The notes under the pieces: generated by a model
Told to the model about the DNA's origin: nothing
Database searches by the model: none
Seen by the model: the letters and a program-made list of their open reading frames with translations, nothing else
DNA from: CADEFX01 sp963840425
Lineage (GTDB): Bacteria > Pseudomonadota > Alphaproteobacteria > Rhizobiales > Hyphomicrobiaceae
DNA length: 64,000 nt
Direction of reading: 5' to 3'
Assembly: GCA_963840425.1 (NCBI GenBank)
Contig: CAWIYZ010000001.1
Coordinates: 186,001 to 250,000 of the forward strand
Program-made: the position numbers and the translations under genes
In this document: in pieces, positions 45,264 through 54,520 of the stretch
Layout: each line of letters opens with the position of its first letter
Position numbering within the stretch: the stretch's first letter is position 1

Positions 45264-45896
45264 ATGACCCGCATACTGATTGCTGATGACCATGACGTAG
45301 TGCGGGCGGGCATGCGAGGCATCCATGCAGATCAATCTGGCTGGAGCGTCGTGGCTGAAGCTGCGGACGGCAAAGACGCCATCGCCCAAGCCATCGCTAC
45401 CAAACCCGATGTGGCCATCCTCGACTACGCGATGCCGTTGATGAATGGCATCGAAGCCACCCGGCAAATCCGTCGCCGTGTGCCAGAGGTCGAGGTCCTC
45501 ATCTTCACGATGCACGACGATGAAAAGCTGTTGCGCGAATTGTTGGCGGCTGGAGCGCGTGGCTATCTGCTGAAGTCGGACGCCCCTCAGCATTTGATTG
45601 CAGCCATTCAGTCGCTCGCAGACCACAGGCCGTACCTGACGGGCAAGGCTTCGGAGGTCCTACTCGAAACGTTCGTGGGTCAGGTGCGCCGGATGGATCG
45701 GCCCCTGACCGACCGGCAGCAAAGCATCGTTCAGTTGATCGCCGAGGGTCACAGCAGCAAGCAAATTGGCGCTATCCTCAATCTCAACCTCAAGACGGTC
45801 GAGACACATCGCGCAGCGATCATGCGCAAGCTCGGCGTCACCTCCATGGCGGCCGTGGTCCGCTACGCCGTCCGCAACAATTTGACCGAGGCTTGA
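45264..45896 (+). CDS. NarL/FixJ-type response regulator 3, intact
   Basis: The 210-residue regulator has receiver residues D8, D9 and phospho-acceptor D54 (AILDYAMPLMNG), the switch Thr in LIFTMHDDEK and Lys in LLKSDAPQ. A LuxR-type HTH follows (SSKQIGAILNLNLKTVETHRAAIMRKLG). It is the only uninterrupted copy of three; the other two are at 33004 and 33867. No kinase is adjacent. It could answer to the kinase at 34759. Confidence 0.92.
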   Translation: MTRILIADDHDVVRAGMRGIHADQSGWSVVAEAADGKDAIAQAIATKPDVAILDYAMPLMNGIEATRQIRRRVPEVEVLIFTMHDDEKLLRELLAAGARGYLLKSDAPQHLIAAIQSLADHRPYLTGKASEVLLETFVGQVRRMDRPLTDRQQSIVQLIAEGHSSKQIGAILNLNLKTVETHRAAIMRKLGVTSMAAVVRYAVRNNLTEA

Positions 45897-46071
45897 GGAA
45901 CTCTGGGGCCAGCCGCATCCCGGCCTTGGCGGCAGCATGAATGTGCCGCGTGCAGAGCGTATCACAGCAGACACCGAAGACATCTCGTGGCGACAGGATC
46001 CCAAGCCGTCCTTACCGGCTTGGCCATGGCGCATCGCCTGCGCACAGACGTGCCATTCCGGCCCTGCCTGC

Positions 46072-46846
46072 TCAGGTGTTAACCGATCCACCATCGACAA
46101 CGACGGTTTGCCCGGTGATGAAGTCGCTATCTCTGGAGGACAGGAAGATCAGCGCCCCCAACAGGTCGGCCGGATAGCCGTCTCGTTGAAGTGCCCGGCT
46201 TTGTACGATGTGCTCCCGCGCGGCTGCTGTGCGCTGCAAATTGGCGTGAGTGCCTTCAGTCTTGATGAGTTCCGGGCGCGAGCGTGTTCACGCAGATGTT
46301 GTGTGCGCCGAGTTCCCGCGAAAGCGCCCGCGTGAATGCCAGAACTCCCCCCTTCGAGGTCACGTAGTGCAGCATCAACGGCATTCCCTTGTAGGCCGTC
46401 CCCGAGCTGATGTTGATGATCTTGCCGTACTTGCGCGCCATCATTGACGGAGCGGCATACTTCGCCATCAAGAATGGGCCGCGCAGATTGACGGCCATGA
46501 CCTTGTCCCATAGCGCGGTATCGATGTCCGTAAACGCGACTGGAGGCAGGACTGAGTAGATCGCGGCATTGTTGACCAAAATGTCGATCTGGCCAGTTTC
46601 GCCGAGCATTGTCGATATTGTCGCCTTGACAGCCGCCTCATCGCTGACATCAGCCGGAAATCCTAGACACGCTTTTCGACCCAATCTGGCGTTGGCCTCG
46701 TCGGACGCCGCCTCGCAATCAGCGATATCGACGATGGCGACCGTCGCACCCTCACGCGCTAGCGCCTCCGTGTAGTGACGGCCAACACCCCTTGCACCTC
46801 CGGTCACAATTGCTGTGCAGCCATCGAGTTTACCCACCGTGTTCAC
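46072..46846 (-). pseudogene. SDR-family oxidoreductase with a single-base insertion
   Basis: MNTVGKLDGCTAIVTGGARGVG opens a classical SDR with LVNNAAIYSV and YVTSKGG (catalytic Tyr-x3-Lys). The frame stops early at 46256 (LAPGTHQD). Removing one T at 46270-46271 restores LAPGLIKTEGTHANLQ and then DFITGQTVVVDGGSVNT, with TGA at 46074-46072. The span is 775 bases, one over a multiple of three. It is divergent from a LysR regulator, its probable controller. Confidence 0.85.
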
Positions 46847-46963
46847 TCCAGAATTGCGCTAGCGCTCACGTTACCGGCGAACAAAACAGTTCGTTGCCAC
46901 GCTACGCCTCTATGCATATAAGCGAAAGGCTAGGATTACTTATTGTCAAAGAAGCTATCACTT
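46847..46963. promoter_or_regulatory. Divergent SDR/LysR control region
   Basis: The 117 bases between the two divergent starts are AT-richer than the surroundings (tgcatataagcgaaaggc, ttacttattgtcaaag). LysR regulators usually bind such gaps at a T-N11-A site; no unique match is evident. Confidence 0.4.
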
Positions 46964-47932
46964 ATGTCAGGACCACTGGACGTTGACGACTACATCGGCC
47001 GCCGCTTGCGGCTGAGGGACTTGCGCGTGTTTTTTGCCGTTGCGCAGTGCGGAAGCATGGCAAAGGCGGCCGCACTGTTAGGCGTCTCACAACCTGCTGT
47101 GTCGCAGGTAATGGCCGACCTGGAGCAAGCGCTCAATGTGCGACTGCTCGACCGAACTCGCAGAGGCGTCGAGCTGACGATATTCGGAACGATTTTGTTG
47201 AAGCACGCTAGAGCCGCATTCGATGACCTGAGGCAAGGCGTGAAGGAGATTGAGCATTCCTTGGACCCGACCGCAGGAGAACTGCGCATCGGATGCCCAG
47301 AGTCGCTTTCAACAGGGTTTGTGGTGCCGGTCGTCGAGCTTCTGTCCATACGGTATCCGCGCTTGCGACTGCATGTGCAGCACGCCATCACGCCATCAAC
47401 TGACGCACCTCAATTGGCGAATCGCGATGTCGACCTTCTGCTCGCGCGGCTGTGGCCTCCCGCGACCGCCAGAGATTTCAAGGGCTCCGTTGCAGCCGAA
47501 GTCTTATTCAATGACGGAATTTCCCTTGCAGTCGACATGCAGCACCCCTTGGCGCGCCGTCGCAAAGTCGATCTAGCCGAGCTGACCGATGAGCGTTGGA
47601 TTGCCACTCCACCAGAATCTTCCGGCCAGAGGGTTCTAGCAAACGCCTTCCGCGCGCGAGGGCTGGAACCGCCCAAAATCGCGCTGACGACATACTCCGT
47701 TTCCTTGCGCACCAGTTTGGCATCCACCGGTCGGTACGTTGCAGCGATGCCGACCTCTGTGCTGCGCCTGAACGCAAAGTCCCTCCCATTGAAGGAATTG
47801 CCCATCGACTTGGGCATGCCACCATGGCCGGTTGCGGTGGTCACACCCAGGGATCGCTCGTTGAACCCGGCAGTCCCGCTTTTCCTCGAATGCGCGCGTG
47901 AAGTGGCAAAATCGTTGGGAGGGAGCCTCTAG
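46964..47932 (+). CDS. LysR-family transcriptional regulator
   Basis: The 322-residue protein has an N-terminal winged HTH (LRDLRVFFAVAQCGSMAKAAALLGVSQPAVSQVMADLE, residues ~16-55) and a LysR substrate-binding domain (residues ~95-310, ELRIGCPESLSTGFVVPVV). ATG 46964 is used; the frame also opens at TTG 46943. It is divergent from the SDR gene and probably controls it. The effector is unknown. Confidence 0.9.
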   Translation: MSGPLDVDDYIGRRLRLRDLRVFFAVAQCGSMAKAAALLGVSQPAVSQVMADLEQALNVRLLDRTRRGVELTIFGTILLKHARAAFDDLRQGVKEIEHSLDPTAGELRIGCPESLSTGFVVPVVELLSIRYPRLRLHVQHAITPSTDAPQLANRDVDLLLARLWPPATARDFKGSVAAEVLFNDGISLAVDMQHPLARRRKVDLAELTDERWIATPPESSGQRVLANAFRARGLEPPKIALTTYSVSLRTSLASTGRYVAAMPTSVLRLNAKSLPLKELPIDLGMPPWPVAVVTPRDRSLNPAVPLFLECAREVAKSLGGSL

Positions 47933-47992
47933 GCACTTCGCTAGACGCTCCGTCGCAGGGCTTCGTCGGTCAGACCAGGGGAGCGTGGAGGC

Positions 47993-48922
47993 ATGAGGCG
48001 CATGACGACACCGACCTCGACGCGCAAGCGCACATCGACACACCGCTCGCCCGCGCGGTTTGTTGCCCGCATGCTGCGTGGCGCGCGGCCCGGCCAATTT
48101 CCTGGCTTCATAGCGCCGTGCAATCCCACCCTGACGTCAGTGGTGCCGGCCGGCGAGCGCTGGCTCTACGAGATCAAGCACGATGGCTACCGCGTGCAGG
48201 CACATCTGGTGGAGGGAAAGCCCACTCTGCTGACCAGCAGCGGGCTCAACTGGACCGGCCGCTTCCGATCCCTGGTCGCACCCCTCAAGGAGTTGCCCGC
48301 CAACTCCATCATCATCGACGGCGAGGTGGTGGTGCCGCACAAGAAGGGCATTGTCGACTTGGCCGAGCTGGCGACAGGCCACTTGGCCCGGATGTTCTGA
48401 TATGCCTTCGATCTGCTGGTGCTGGACGGCTTTGATCTGCGCGCCGCGCCCCTGATCGAGCGGCGCAAAGTCCTGGCCGAGTTGCTGCCCGTGAAGCCCG
48501 GAAGCCCCATCGTCTTCAGCGCCCATCTGGAAGGACATGGCCAGACGATCTTCGACCACGCCTGCGCCATGGGCCTGGAGGGTCTGGTGTGCAAGCTGCG
48601 TGACAGTCCCTACCGTTCGGGCCGCTGCCAGACATGGCTGAAGGTCAAATGCGTGCAGCAGGACATCTTCACCATCGTCGGCTTCGTATCGGATGGCAGC
48701 GCGGTTACCGCCCTGCATCTGGCACGACGCGAGGGCAAGTCGCTGGTCTATGTCGGCAAGGTCGGCACCGGCTTCAGCCGCAAGGTCGCGCGCGAGCTGC
48801 ATCAGATTCTCGCTCCGCTCGCCATCGACAAGCCGCCGGTCGCGACGCCGGTGCGCGATGCGAAGACGATGTGGCTGCGACCTCACTATCAAGCCGAGAA
48901 CTCGGTCACCATGCGGCGATGA
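47993..48922 (+). pseudogene. ATP-dependent DNA ligase remnant with in-frame TGA
   Basis: The frame holds the nucleotidyltransferase motif I in WLYEIKHDGYRVQAH (active-site Lys), IDGEVVV (motif III) and, past an in-frame TGA at 48398-48400, AFDLLVLDGFDLR, GLEGLVCKLRDSPYRSGR (motif IV) and WLKVKC (motif V). An OB-fold start follows to RPHYQAENSVTMRR, where homology ends. The domain is of the LigD/LigC type used in end joining. The internal stop is a substitution, not an indel. No ku gene is in the window. Confidence 0.88.
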
Positions 48923-49170
48923 CTGCGGATGGAGCCGGAGCAATAGCCACCGCCGTGAAAGTAGATCAGAACACGAGAGGCGTCGCTTCCCGGAGCCATG
49001 GACCACTCGCCCGGTATGCCGTCGATATCAACCGGCTCAAGCTTGATGTCGCCGGCCACCGGCCAGGCCGATCCAACCTCGTCCAAACGCTCGCGTCGCT
49101 CCGACCAACCCTCCGGCCTCGGTTTCGAGGTCAGCAAGGCTCGGACCATCTCCAGTTCGTCGATCGCCAT
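48889..49170 (-). pseudogene. 5' fragment of an alpha/beta hydrolase (HSL/Lip type)
   Basis: MAIDELEMVRALLTSKPRPEGWSER leads to VLIYFHGGGYCSGSIRSHRRMVTEFSA. The HGGGY oxyanion-hole motif marks the hormone-sensitive-lipase family. The frame stops soon after it, before the nucleophile serine, where the ligase remnant on the other strand begins. Only about 90 of ~310 residues remain. Confidence 0.7.
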
Positions 49171-49225
49171 GACGTCAGCCCATCGGCTCTAAACCTCGAG
49201 AAACGATCAACTGACTGCCGATCGT

Positions 49226-49657
49226 TCAGGGCCCTGTGCGCGTGAACCTAATGAGGACATATCCTGACCCACTCCTTGCCTCGAACGTCGTGGGCCGACC
49301 CTTTTCCAGGTCCGGTGCGTTGTCACAGATTGTGACTGTGTCGCCGTCGAGAACGTAGATGCCCTTCCACACCTTCCCGTTGACGACGCCTTCCTTGAGC
49401 GCGAAGTCAATGGTGGCCGGTGTCGCCCTCGGGTCCATCCTGACGGTTCCCGCATACAGAAGCTTGCCGTCCTTGGACTGGATCCGGAAACGATCGCCGG
49501 CAAGAGACAGGCGATTTCCGACGACCTCGTTGGCGTCCTTGCCATCGCGTTCTGCCCTTGTGGCAGTCCAGGTCCCTTGCAACTCCGTTTGATATGCCAT
49601 GACGGGCTGGGCGTAGGCGAGAACGATCCCGGTCACCGCCAAGGCAAGCCGGCACAT
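49226..49657 (-). CDS. TIGR03067-type exported protein
   Basis: The 143-residue protein starts MCRLALAVTGIVLAYAQPVMA, a signal peptide. A lipocalin-like strand set then opens LQGTWTATRAERDGK and has TICDNAPDLEKGRPTTFEAR. The LQGxW opening is typical of TIGR03067 domains, of unknown function. The ATG at 49657 is preferred to one at 49708 since the signal peptide begins there and AGGAGAAGGG precedes it. Confidence 0.7.
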   Translation of the reverse strand: MCRLALAVTGIVLAYAQPVMAYQTELQGTWTATRAERDGKDANEVVGNRLSLAGDRFRIQSKDGKLLYAGTVRMDPRATPATIDFALKEGVVNGKVWKGIYVLDGDTVTICDNAPDLEKGRPTTFEARSGSGYVLIRFTRTGP

Positions 49658-50011
49658 GACCCTTCTCCTGTCGTCGAGCATTTGCGTCCTGTTGCGCGCT
49701 ATACGCACCCAGCAAAGGCAACGTGCCCGACAACGTCAGAACTCACGATCAGCACAAACCATGACGTTGTCGGGAGAAGACCCCGAATACCTCTTCCGAC
49801 GATTCTCACCCCCGTCCGCTAATGCGCTGAATCCCGAAGACGGGAGCCAAATTCCTTCCGTGCCAGCATCGGAGTTGTCAGCCTGCGTGATTGCTTAATT
49901 CGTTCTCCGCTGCGCCGTCGTCGTTCGCACTCGCGAAGTCGGTTTCGGTGTTTTCGTGGCGCCGGAATTTGTCCTAAGCTTTGCCACTGCTCTCGGAGGC
50001 GAGGAAACGAA

Positions 50012-50836
50012 ATGGGCTACCAGAAAATCGAAGTTCGCAAGCTCACCCCCAACATAGGTGCCGAGATCCGCGAGGTCGACCTGTCCAAAACGCTGGGCAA
50101 TCTGGAGTACGAGGAGATCCACCAGGCGTTGACGGAGAACCTTGTGATCTTCTTCCGTGATCAAACGATCTCCGTGGACCAGCAGAAGGACTTCGGCCGC
50201 CGGTTCGGCAAGCTGCATATCCACCCGGCCGCGCCCAAGGGGCTGGAGCAGCACCCCGAGATCCTTGTCATCAAGGCGGATGAGAACTCCAAGCGCGTAG
50301 CCGGGGAGGAATGGCACTCGGACGTGTCGTGCGATCCCGAGCCGCCGATGGGCTCGATCCTTTACTTGACCACAGTGCCGCCAGACGGTGGTGGCGACAC
50401 TATGTTCGCCAATATGTACCGCGCCTACGAGACACTCTCCGAGCCGGTACGAAAGATGCTCGAGGGATTGACGGCAATTCACGACGGCGAACACGTCTAC
50501 CGCGGCCGGTACGAAATGAACGACGAGGGCAAGGTGTTCCCGCGGTCGGAGCATCCGGTGATCCGTACGCACCCGGTGACCGGCAAGAAGCTACTCTTTG
50601 TCAATCGCGGCTTCACGACTCGCATCGTGCAGCTGAAGCGGGACGAGAGCGCCGCCGTACTTGAGATGCTCTACCGGCACATCGAGACACCGGAGCTGCA
50701 TTGCCGCTTCAAGTGGCAGCCAAACTCGATCGCGTTCTGGGACAATCGCTGTGTCCAGCACCACGCCTTGTGGGACTATTATCCGGCTAAGCGCTATGGA
50801 CATCGCGTGACAATTTGCGGAGACAAGCCCTTCTAA
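50012..50836 (+). CDS. TauD/TfdA-family Fe(II)/2-oxoglutarate dioxygenase
   Basis: The 274-residue enzyme has the 2-His-1-carboxylate iron site (H and D in EEWHSDVSCDPEPP; distal H in CVQHHALWDYYP) and the 2-oxoglutarate arginine in RYGHRVTICG. Family members oxidise taurine, alkyl sulfates, 2,4-D or similar. GGAGGCGAGG precedes the ATG. The substrate is not fixed. The cupin gene at 50994, also a mononuclear iron dioxygenase candidate, is convergent to it. Confidence 0.92.
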   Translation: MGYQKIEVRKLTPNIGAEIREVDLSKTLGNLEYEEIHQALTENLVIFFRDQTISVDQQKDFGRRFGKLHIHPAAPKGLEQHPEILVIKADENSKRVAGEEWHSDVSCDPEPPMGSILYLTTVPPDGGGDTMFANMYRAYETLSEPVRKMLEGLTAIHDGEHVYRGRYEMNDEGKVFPRSEHPVIRTHPVTGKKLLFVNRGFTTRIVQLKRDESAAVLEMLYRHIETPELHCRFKWQPNSIAFWDNRCVQHHALWDYYPAKRYGHRVTICGDKPF

Positions 50837-50993
50837 GCGCGGTCCGCGCCGCAGTAGTGTCGACCCGCATTGTTTGGCGAGCGTTTCAGGCCCATTGGGC
50901 GGGTATGACATGAGCTGGGGATCTGCGAACAGGCCGTTGATCAGGCGCTTGATCATCCACCAGCAGTACCACGGCGCGGCTGGGGAGAAGCGT

Positions 50994-51527
50994 TCAGCTG
51001 GCGAACAGCGCCTTGACCTTCGACATGTCGTAGGGGTGCTCGGTTAGGCGCTCCGCATCCCACTCGCTGCGTTCGGCCTCGAAGAAATCACCACCATAAA
51101 TATGGATGGCACCGGTCAACTTCTGAATCGGATTGGTGACCGAGTGAATGATGTCCTTGCCGAGCGGTGTCACGTCTCCAGTCGAGAGCGCCTTGGCGCC
51201 AGCTGCTTCAATGCGGCTTTCCGGATCGTCCTTGAGCCGACGCCAGAAAATGTTGTCCTCGCGCCCACCGTAAATCCCGATGACCGCCCACATGGAATGG
51301 TTATGGGGCATGACCGCCATGCCCGGTTTCCAGATCACGTTGACGATCGTGAGGTTCTTCGAACAGTAAATCGGAACGAGGCCACTGCTTTTCGGCTCAC
51401 CGACCGTGGCAAGGATGGAAGCTGGGTCCGAGAAAGCCCGCCGCGTGATCTCGTGCACCGTCAAATGCGTCGGGTCGGCCTCAACGGCCGAACGGCAATC
51501 GGCAACGAAGTTTTCCAGATTGAACAT
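50994..51527 (-). CDS. Cysteine-dioxygenase-like cupin
   Basis: The 177-residue protein starts MFNLENFVADCRSAVE. Cupin motif 1 MPHNHSMWAVIGIYGGRED supplies two His ligands and DIIHSVTNP supplies the third. This is the thiol-dioxygenase pattern, which oxidises cysteine or related thiols to sulfinates. Sulfur chemistry would fit a neighbouring taurine-type dioxygenase. Direct evidence for a shared pathway is missing. An ATG four codons upstream (51539) is also possible. Confidence 0.75.
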   Translation of the reverse strand: MFNLENFVADCRSAVEADPTHLTVHEITRRAFSDPASILATVGEPKSSGLVPIYCSKNLTIVNVIWKPGMAVMPHNHSMWAVIGIYGGREDNIFWRRLKDDPESRIEAAGAKALSTGDVTPLGKDIIHSVTNPIQKLTGAIHIYGGDFFEAERSEWDAERLTEHPYDMSKVKALFAS

Positions 51528-51778
51528 GCTCTTCTCCAATCAAGATCTTTGTAAGAAAGAGCCGTCGCGGCGGTGCGGGTGCGGAGAAATCACCAGCACC
51601 GCCTGCGGACGATAGTACCCTAATTCCCTGCGGCTCGAAAGCCGCAGGCCGCAAGCTGTGGGCCCCGCCACGACGCTGTTGCTGACTAGTTGAACCTTAG
51701 TCCCACCTAATGCGACAACTGCTTACGGATCCTGCTATCCTTGAGCCGAAGGCAGCCCACTCAAAAGGGAAGGAGCAC

Positions 51779-52066
51779 ATGCGGACATTCGCCCTTGCCA
51801 TTGGGCTGATCGGCATTCTGGGCTTTCCAAATTTGGTTGCCGCGGAGAAGCGGCCCTCGAGTGCGCACGTCGCCGTTTCCCTGGGTGATGGAACGACGGT
51901 CGAGAGCAAGAACTCGCCGAAGAAGGCCCTGAAGGCGAAGCCCGGCGGTACTCGAGCGCACAATCCGACCGGCGAAGACTTTCGTGGTCTTTACCAAATC
52001 AACATCGCCCCCAAAGCAAACTCGGCAAAGAGTGGGAAGCGTACCCCGGCGCAGAAATCGAACTGA
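51779..52066 (+). CDS. Small exported basic protein
   Basis: The 95-residue product starts MRTFALAIGLIGILGFPNLVAA, a signal peptide. The mature part is lysine-rich and unstructured (SPKKALKAKPGGTR and SGKRTPAQKSN). AAAAGGGAAGGA gives a strong ribosome-binding site. Not recognised. Confidence 0.6.
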   Translation: MRTFALAIGLIGILGFPNLVAAEKRPSSAHVAVSLGDGTTVESKNSPKKALKAKPGGTRAHNPTGEDFRGLYQINIAPKANSAKSGKRTPAQKSN

Positions 52067-52227
52067 CCCGTACGTATTCCCATGGGACCGCCGCTGTACG
52101 AGCGTGGCACCACCGCGTTGCGCAGTCTACCGAACTCCTGCGCGGCGACGCACCTATCCAACCGGACGTGCGCGCCCGTTGCACAGGCCAGCATCAGCAA
52201 ACCCAGAACGCGCTTGGCAAGCGTCAT
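51991..52227 (-). CDS. Small exported protein coupled to the 51-residue membrane gene
   Basis: A 78-residue frame starts MTLAKRVLGLLMLACATGAHV, a signal-like sequence. Its ATG overlaps the stop of the preceding minus-strand gene as ATGA, a hallmark of coupling. It overlaps the 3' end of the plus-strand gene by 76 bases, so one of the two may be unreal near its end. Confidence 0.4.
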   Translation of the reverse strand: MTLAKRVLGLLMLACATGAHVRLDRCVAAQEFGRLRNAVVPRSYSGGPMGIRTGQFDFCAGVRFPLFAEFALGAMLIW

Positions 52228-52379
52228 TCCGCTTGGCTTCCGTAATGCAGTTGGCGCTCGTCTTTCACCATGCCGCGAGCCTCCTCCTCAAACTCGGTCA
52301 ACAGCAGTGAAAGGAAGATGCCAAGCCCCACCGGGCCAATCACCATCACGGCGAGCATTGCTACCTCGATGATATGCAT
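52224..52379 (-). CDS. 51-residue single-pass membrane protein
   Basis: The frame reads MHIIEVAMLAVMVIGPVGLG and IFLSLLLTEFEEEARG, with one long hydrophobic helix and an acidic then charged tail. GAGCCCGGC precedes the ATG. Its stop overlaps the next gene's start. A longer reverse frame through this point exists, but it is the shadow of the helicase. Confidence 0.5.
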   Translation of the reverse strand: MHIIEVAMLAVMVIGPVGLGIFLSLLLTEFEEEARGMVKDERQLHYGSQAE

Positions 52380-52436
52380 GGCCGGGCTCCTCGGTGCAGG
52401 TTGACAGCTTGAAGGTGACCACCGGTCGGACGCCGT

Positions 52437-52467
52437 GGCTGTTACCCAGGTAACAGCCCTTCGGGCT
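52437..52467. repeat. Nested palindromes at the helicase truncation point
   Basis: GGCTGTTACC (52437-52446) and GGTAACAGCC (52449-52458) form a perfect 10-base inverted repeat with a CA centre. It overlaps a second short hairpin AGCCC-TT-CGGGCT. Both lie directly in front of the truncated helicase. Confidence 0.5.
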
Positions 52468-52484
52468 AAGCCCCCTACAAGCTC

Positions 52485-54162
52485 TTGGCTCGCAGTCGGC
52501 CGGAGGTTTTGGCCATGCTCGGCTTGTCCGACAAGAAGCGGCGCTTTCCCAAGAAAGGCACGTGCTTGGCCATCTACTCGCGCGCCGTCAATGCCGGCGA
52601 GCCGCTCGAGGCCGTGCTGCTCAAGCAGTATCCCTGGTGTGCCGAGTGGAAGGAGGAGCTGCGCGCGTTGTTCGAGGCCTATGTCGAGGCCAAGCAGAAA
52701 CAGCAGGTGTTGGATTACGACGATCTGTTGCTCTACTGGCGCGAGCTGATGCAGGTGCCGGAGCTGGCGGTCGAAGTGCGCGCCCAGTTCGACCATGTGC
52801 TGGTCGATGAGTACCAGGACACCAACGCCTTGCAGGCGGCCATTCTGCTCGGTCTCAAGCCGGATGGCCGGCGGCCTGACCGTGGTCGGCGACGACGCCC
52901 AGGCCATCTACGGCTTCCGTGCCGCCAACGTGCGCAACATCCTCGACTTCCCGACGCAGTTCACGCCGCCCGCCACCGTCGTCACCCTGGAGCAGAACTA
53001 CCGCTCGACTGAGCCCATCCTGGCCGCCTCCAACGCCGTCATCGGGCTGGCGCGTGAGCGTTTCACCAAGAACCTGCGCTCGTCGCGCCTATCCGACACC
53101 AAGCCGTCGCTGGTGACGGTCGCCGATGATGCGGGCCAAGTCGGCTGCGTGGTCGAGACCATCCTGCGCAACCGCGAGGACGGCATGGCCCTCAAGCAGC
53201 AGGCGGTGCTGTTCCGCACCTCGTCTCACAGCGCCATGCTGGAGGTCGAGCTCGCCCGCCGCAATATCCCATTCGTCAAGTTCGGCGGTCTGAAGTTCGT
53301 CGAGGCCGCCCACGTCAAGGACATGCTGGCGGTGCTGCGCTGGGCCGAGAATCCGAGCGACCGGGTCACCGGCTTTCGCGTCTTGCAGATGCTGGAAGGG
53401 ATCGGCCCGGCCACGGCTGGCCGAGTGCTCGATCACATTGCCGTCCATGCGGATGGCAACGCGCTTGCCACCTTCCGGCCGCCGACCCAGGCCGTCACGG
53501 CGTGGCAGACGCTGGTGGCCTTGATGGCAACGCTGCGCGACAAGTCGATTGCATGGCCGGCAGACTTCGAGCTGGTGCGGCAGTGGTATCAGCCGCATCT
53601 GGAGCAGCGCTACGATGATGCCGTGTTGCGTGCTGCCGATCTGGAGCAGCTGCAGCGCATCGCCTCGACCGCCCCCTCTCGCACCCAGTTCCTGACCGAC
53701 CTGACGCTCGATCCGCCCAGCGCCACCTCGGATGAGGCCGGAGCGCCGCTGCTCGACGAGGATTATCTGATCCTGTCCACCATCCACTCGGCCAAGGGCC
53801 AGGAGTGGAAGGCGGTGTTCGTGCTCAACGTGGTGGACGGCTGCATTCCCAGCGACATGGCCACGGGCAAGACCGAAGAGATCGAGGAGGAGCGGCGGCT
53901 CCTGTATGTGGCCATGACGCGGGCCAAGGATCAGCTGGCCCTGATCGTGCCGCACCGTTTCTACACGCACGGCCAGTCGCGCACGGGCGACCAGCACCTC
54001 TATGCCTCGCGCAGCCGCTTCGTTCCGGCCAGCGTTGCCGGGCAGTTCGAGACGTGCGCATGGCCACCGGCTGCACGCGTGACACCTTCAGCTCCGGTTC
54101 GCCGGACGGTGTCGATCGATCTGGCCGCAAGGATGCGTGGGCGTTGGCGCACGGGGACCTAG
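52485..54162 (+). pseudogene. UvrD-like helicase, N-terminus missing and one frameshift
   Basis: The first frame reads SDKKRRFPKKGTCLAIYSRAVN and LDYDDLLLYWRELM with motif II VDEYQDTN. Near 52,868 one extra G shifts the frame, after which GLTVVGDDAQAIYGFR (III), LEQNYRST (IV), LSTIHSAKGQEW (V) and RRLLYVAMTRAKDQL (VI) follow. Walker A and the Q motif (~100-150 residues) are absent. The C-terminal end is also short. The protein as encoded cannot bind ATP normally. It marks the right border of the accessory patchwork. Confidence 0.88.
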
Positions 54163-54520
54163 GTGTGCGTGCGCAAACTGTGGCAACGGCTGCTTACACC
54201 GGCGCAACTCGTAGATGTGGGCGCGAGTCCACTCGCTTGGGCGAGGAAATCCTTGGCCCGCTCATGGCAGTTGCGTCTCACTCTTTACTTTTCGCCCGTT
54301 GGTCGCCCTCGCGCGCAGCCTCAAATCTCTAGCGATTACAATCGCCGACAATAGCCACTCGCTACATCATGCTCACTTTGTGAAGAGTACAACTGGGCGT
54401 GCAACGTGAGCGATAGGGCGTCCGCTACATGAGACTCCAGCAGCAGCGATCGAGCGGAACTTTTGGTGCTTAGCGTCAGCTTGTATGGGCGCCGGACAGG
54501 CAAATCCGTTCTTTCCGCGT
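54163..54520. other. No gene seen
   Basis: Only short frames without coding character lie between the helicase remnant and the transporter operon. The right end of the accessory region is probably here. No copy of the tRNA-Ser 3' end was seen in it. Confidence 0.35.

Noticed and set aside
48398..48400. In-frame TGA in the ligase remnant as a selenocysteine codon
   Set aside because: Ligases have no selenocysteine at this place, no downstream stem-loop is evident, and the gene is also truncated at its 3' end, so a pseudogene stop is simpler.
52224..52907. 227-codon minus-strand frame
   Set aside because: Its upstream part is antisense to the helicase. Only the last 51 codons, from ATG 52379, look like a gene and are reported separately.
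22940..54520. Second attachment repeat (copy of the tRNA-Ser 3' end) marking the far end of the island
   Set aside because: I scanned for GGTTCGAATCCCTCCCC-like sequence up to the importer operon and found no copy, so the right border is not assigned.
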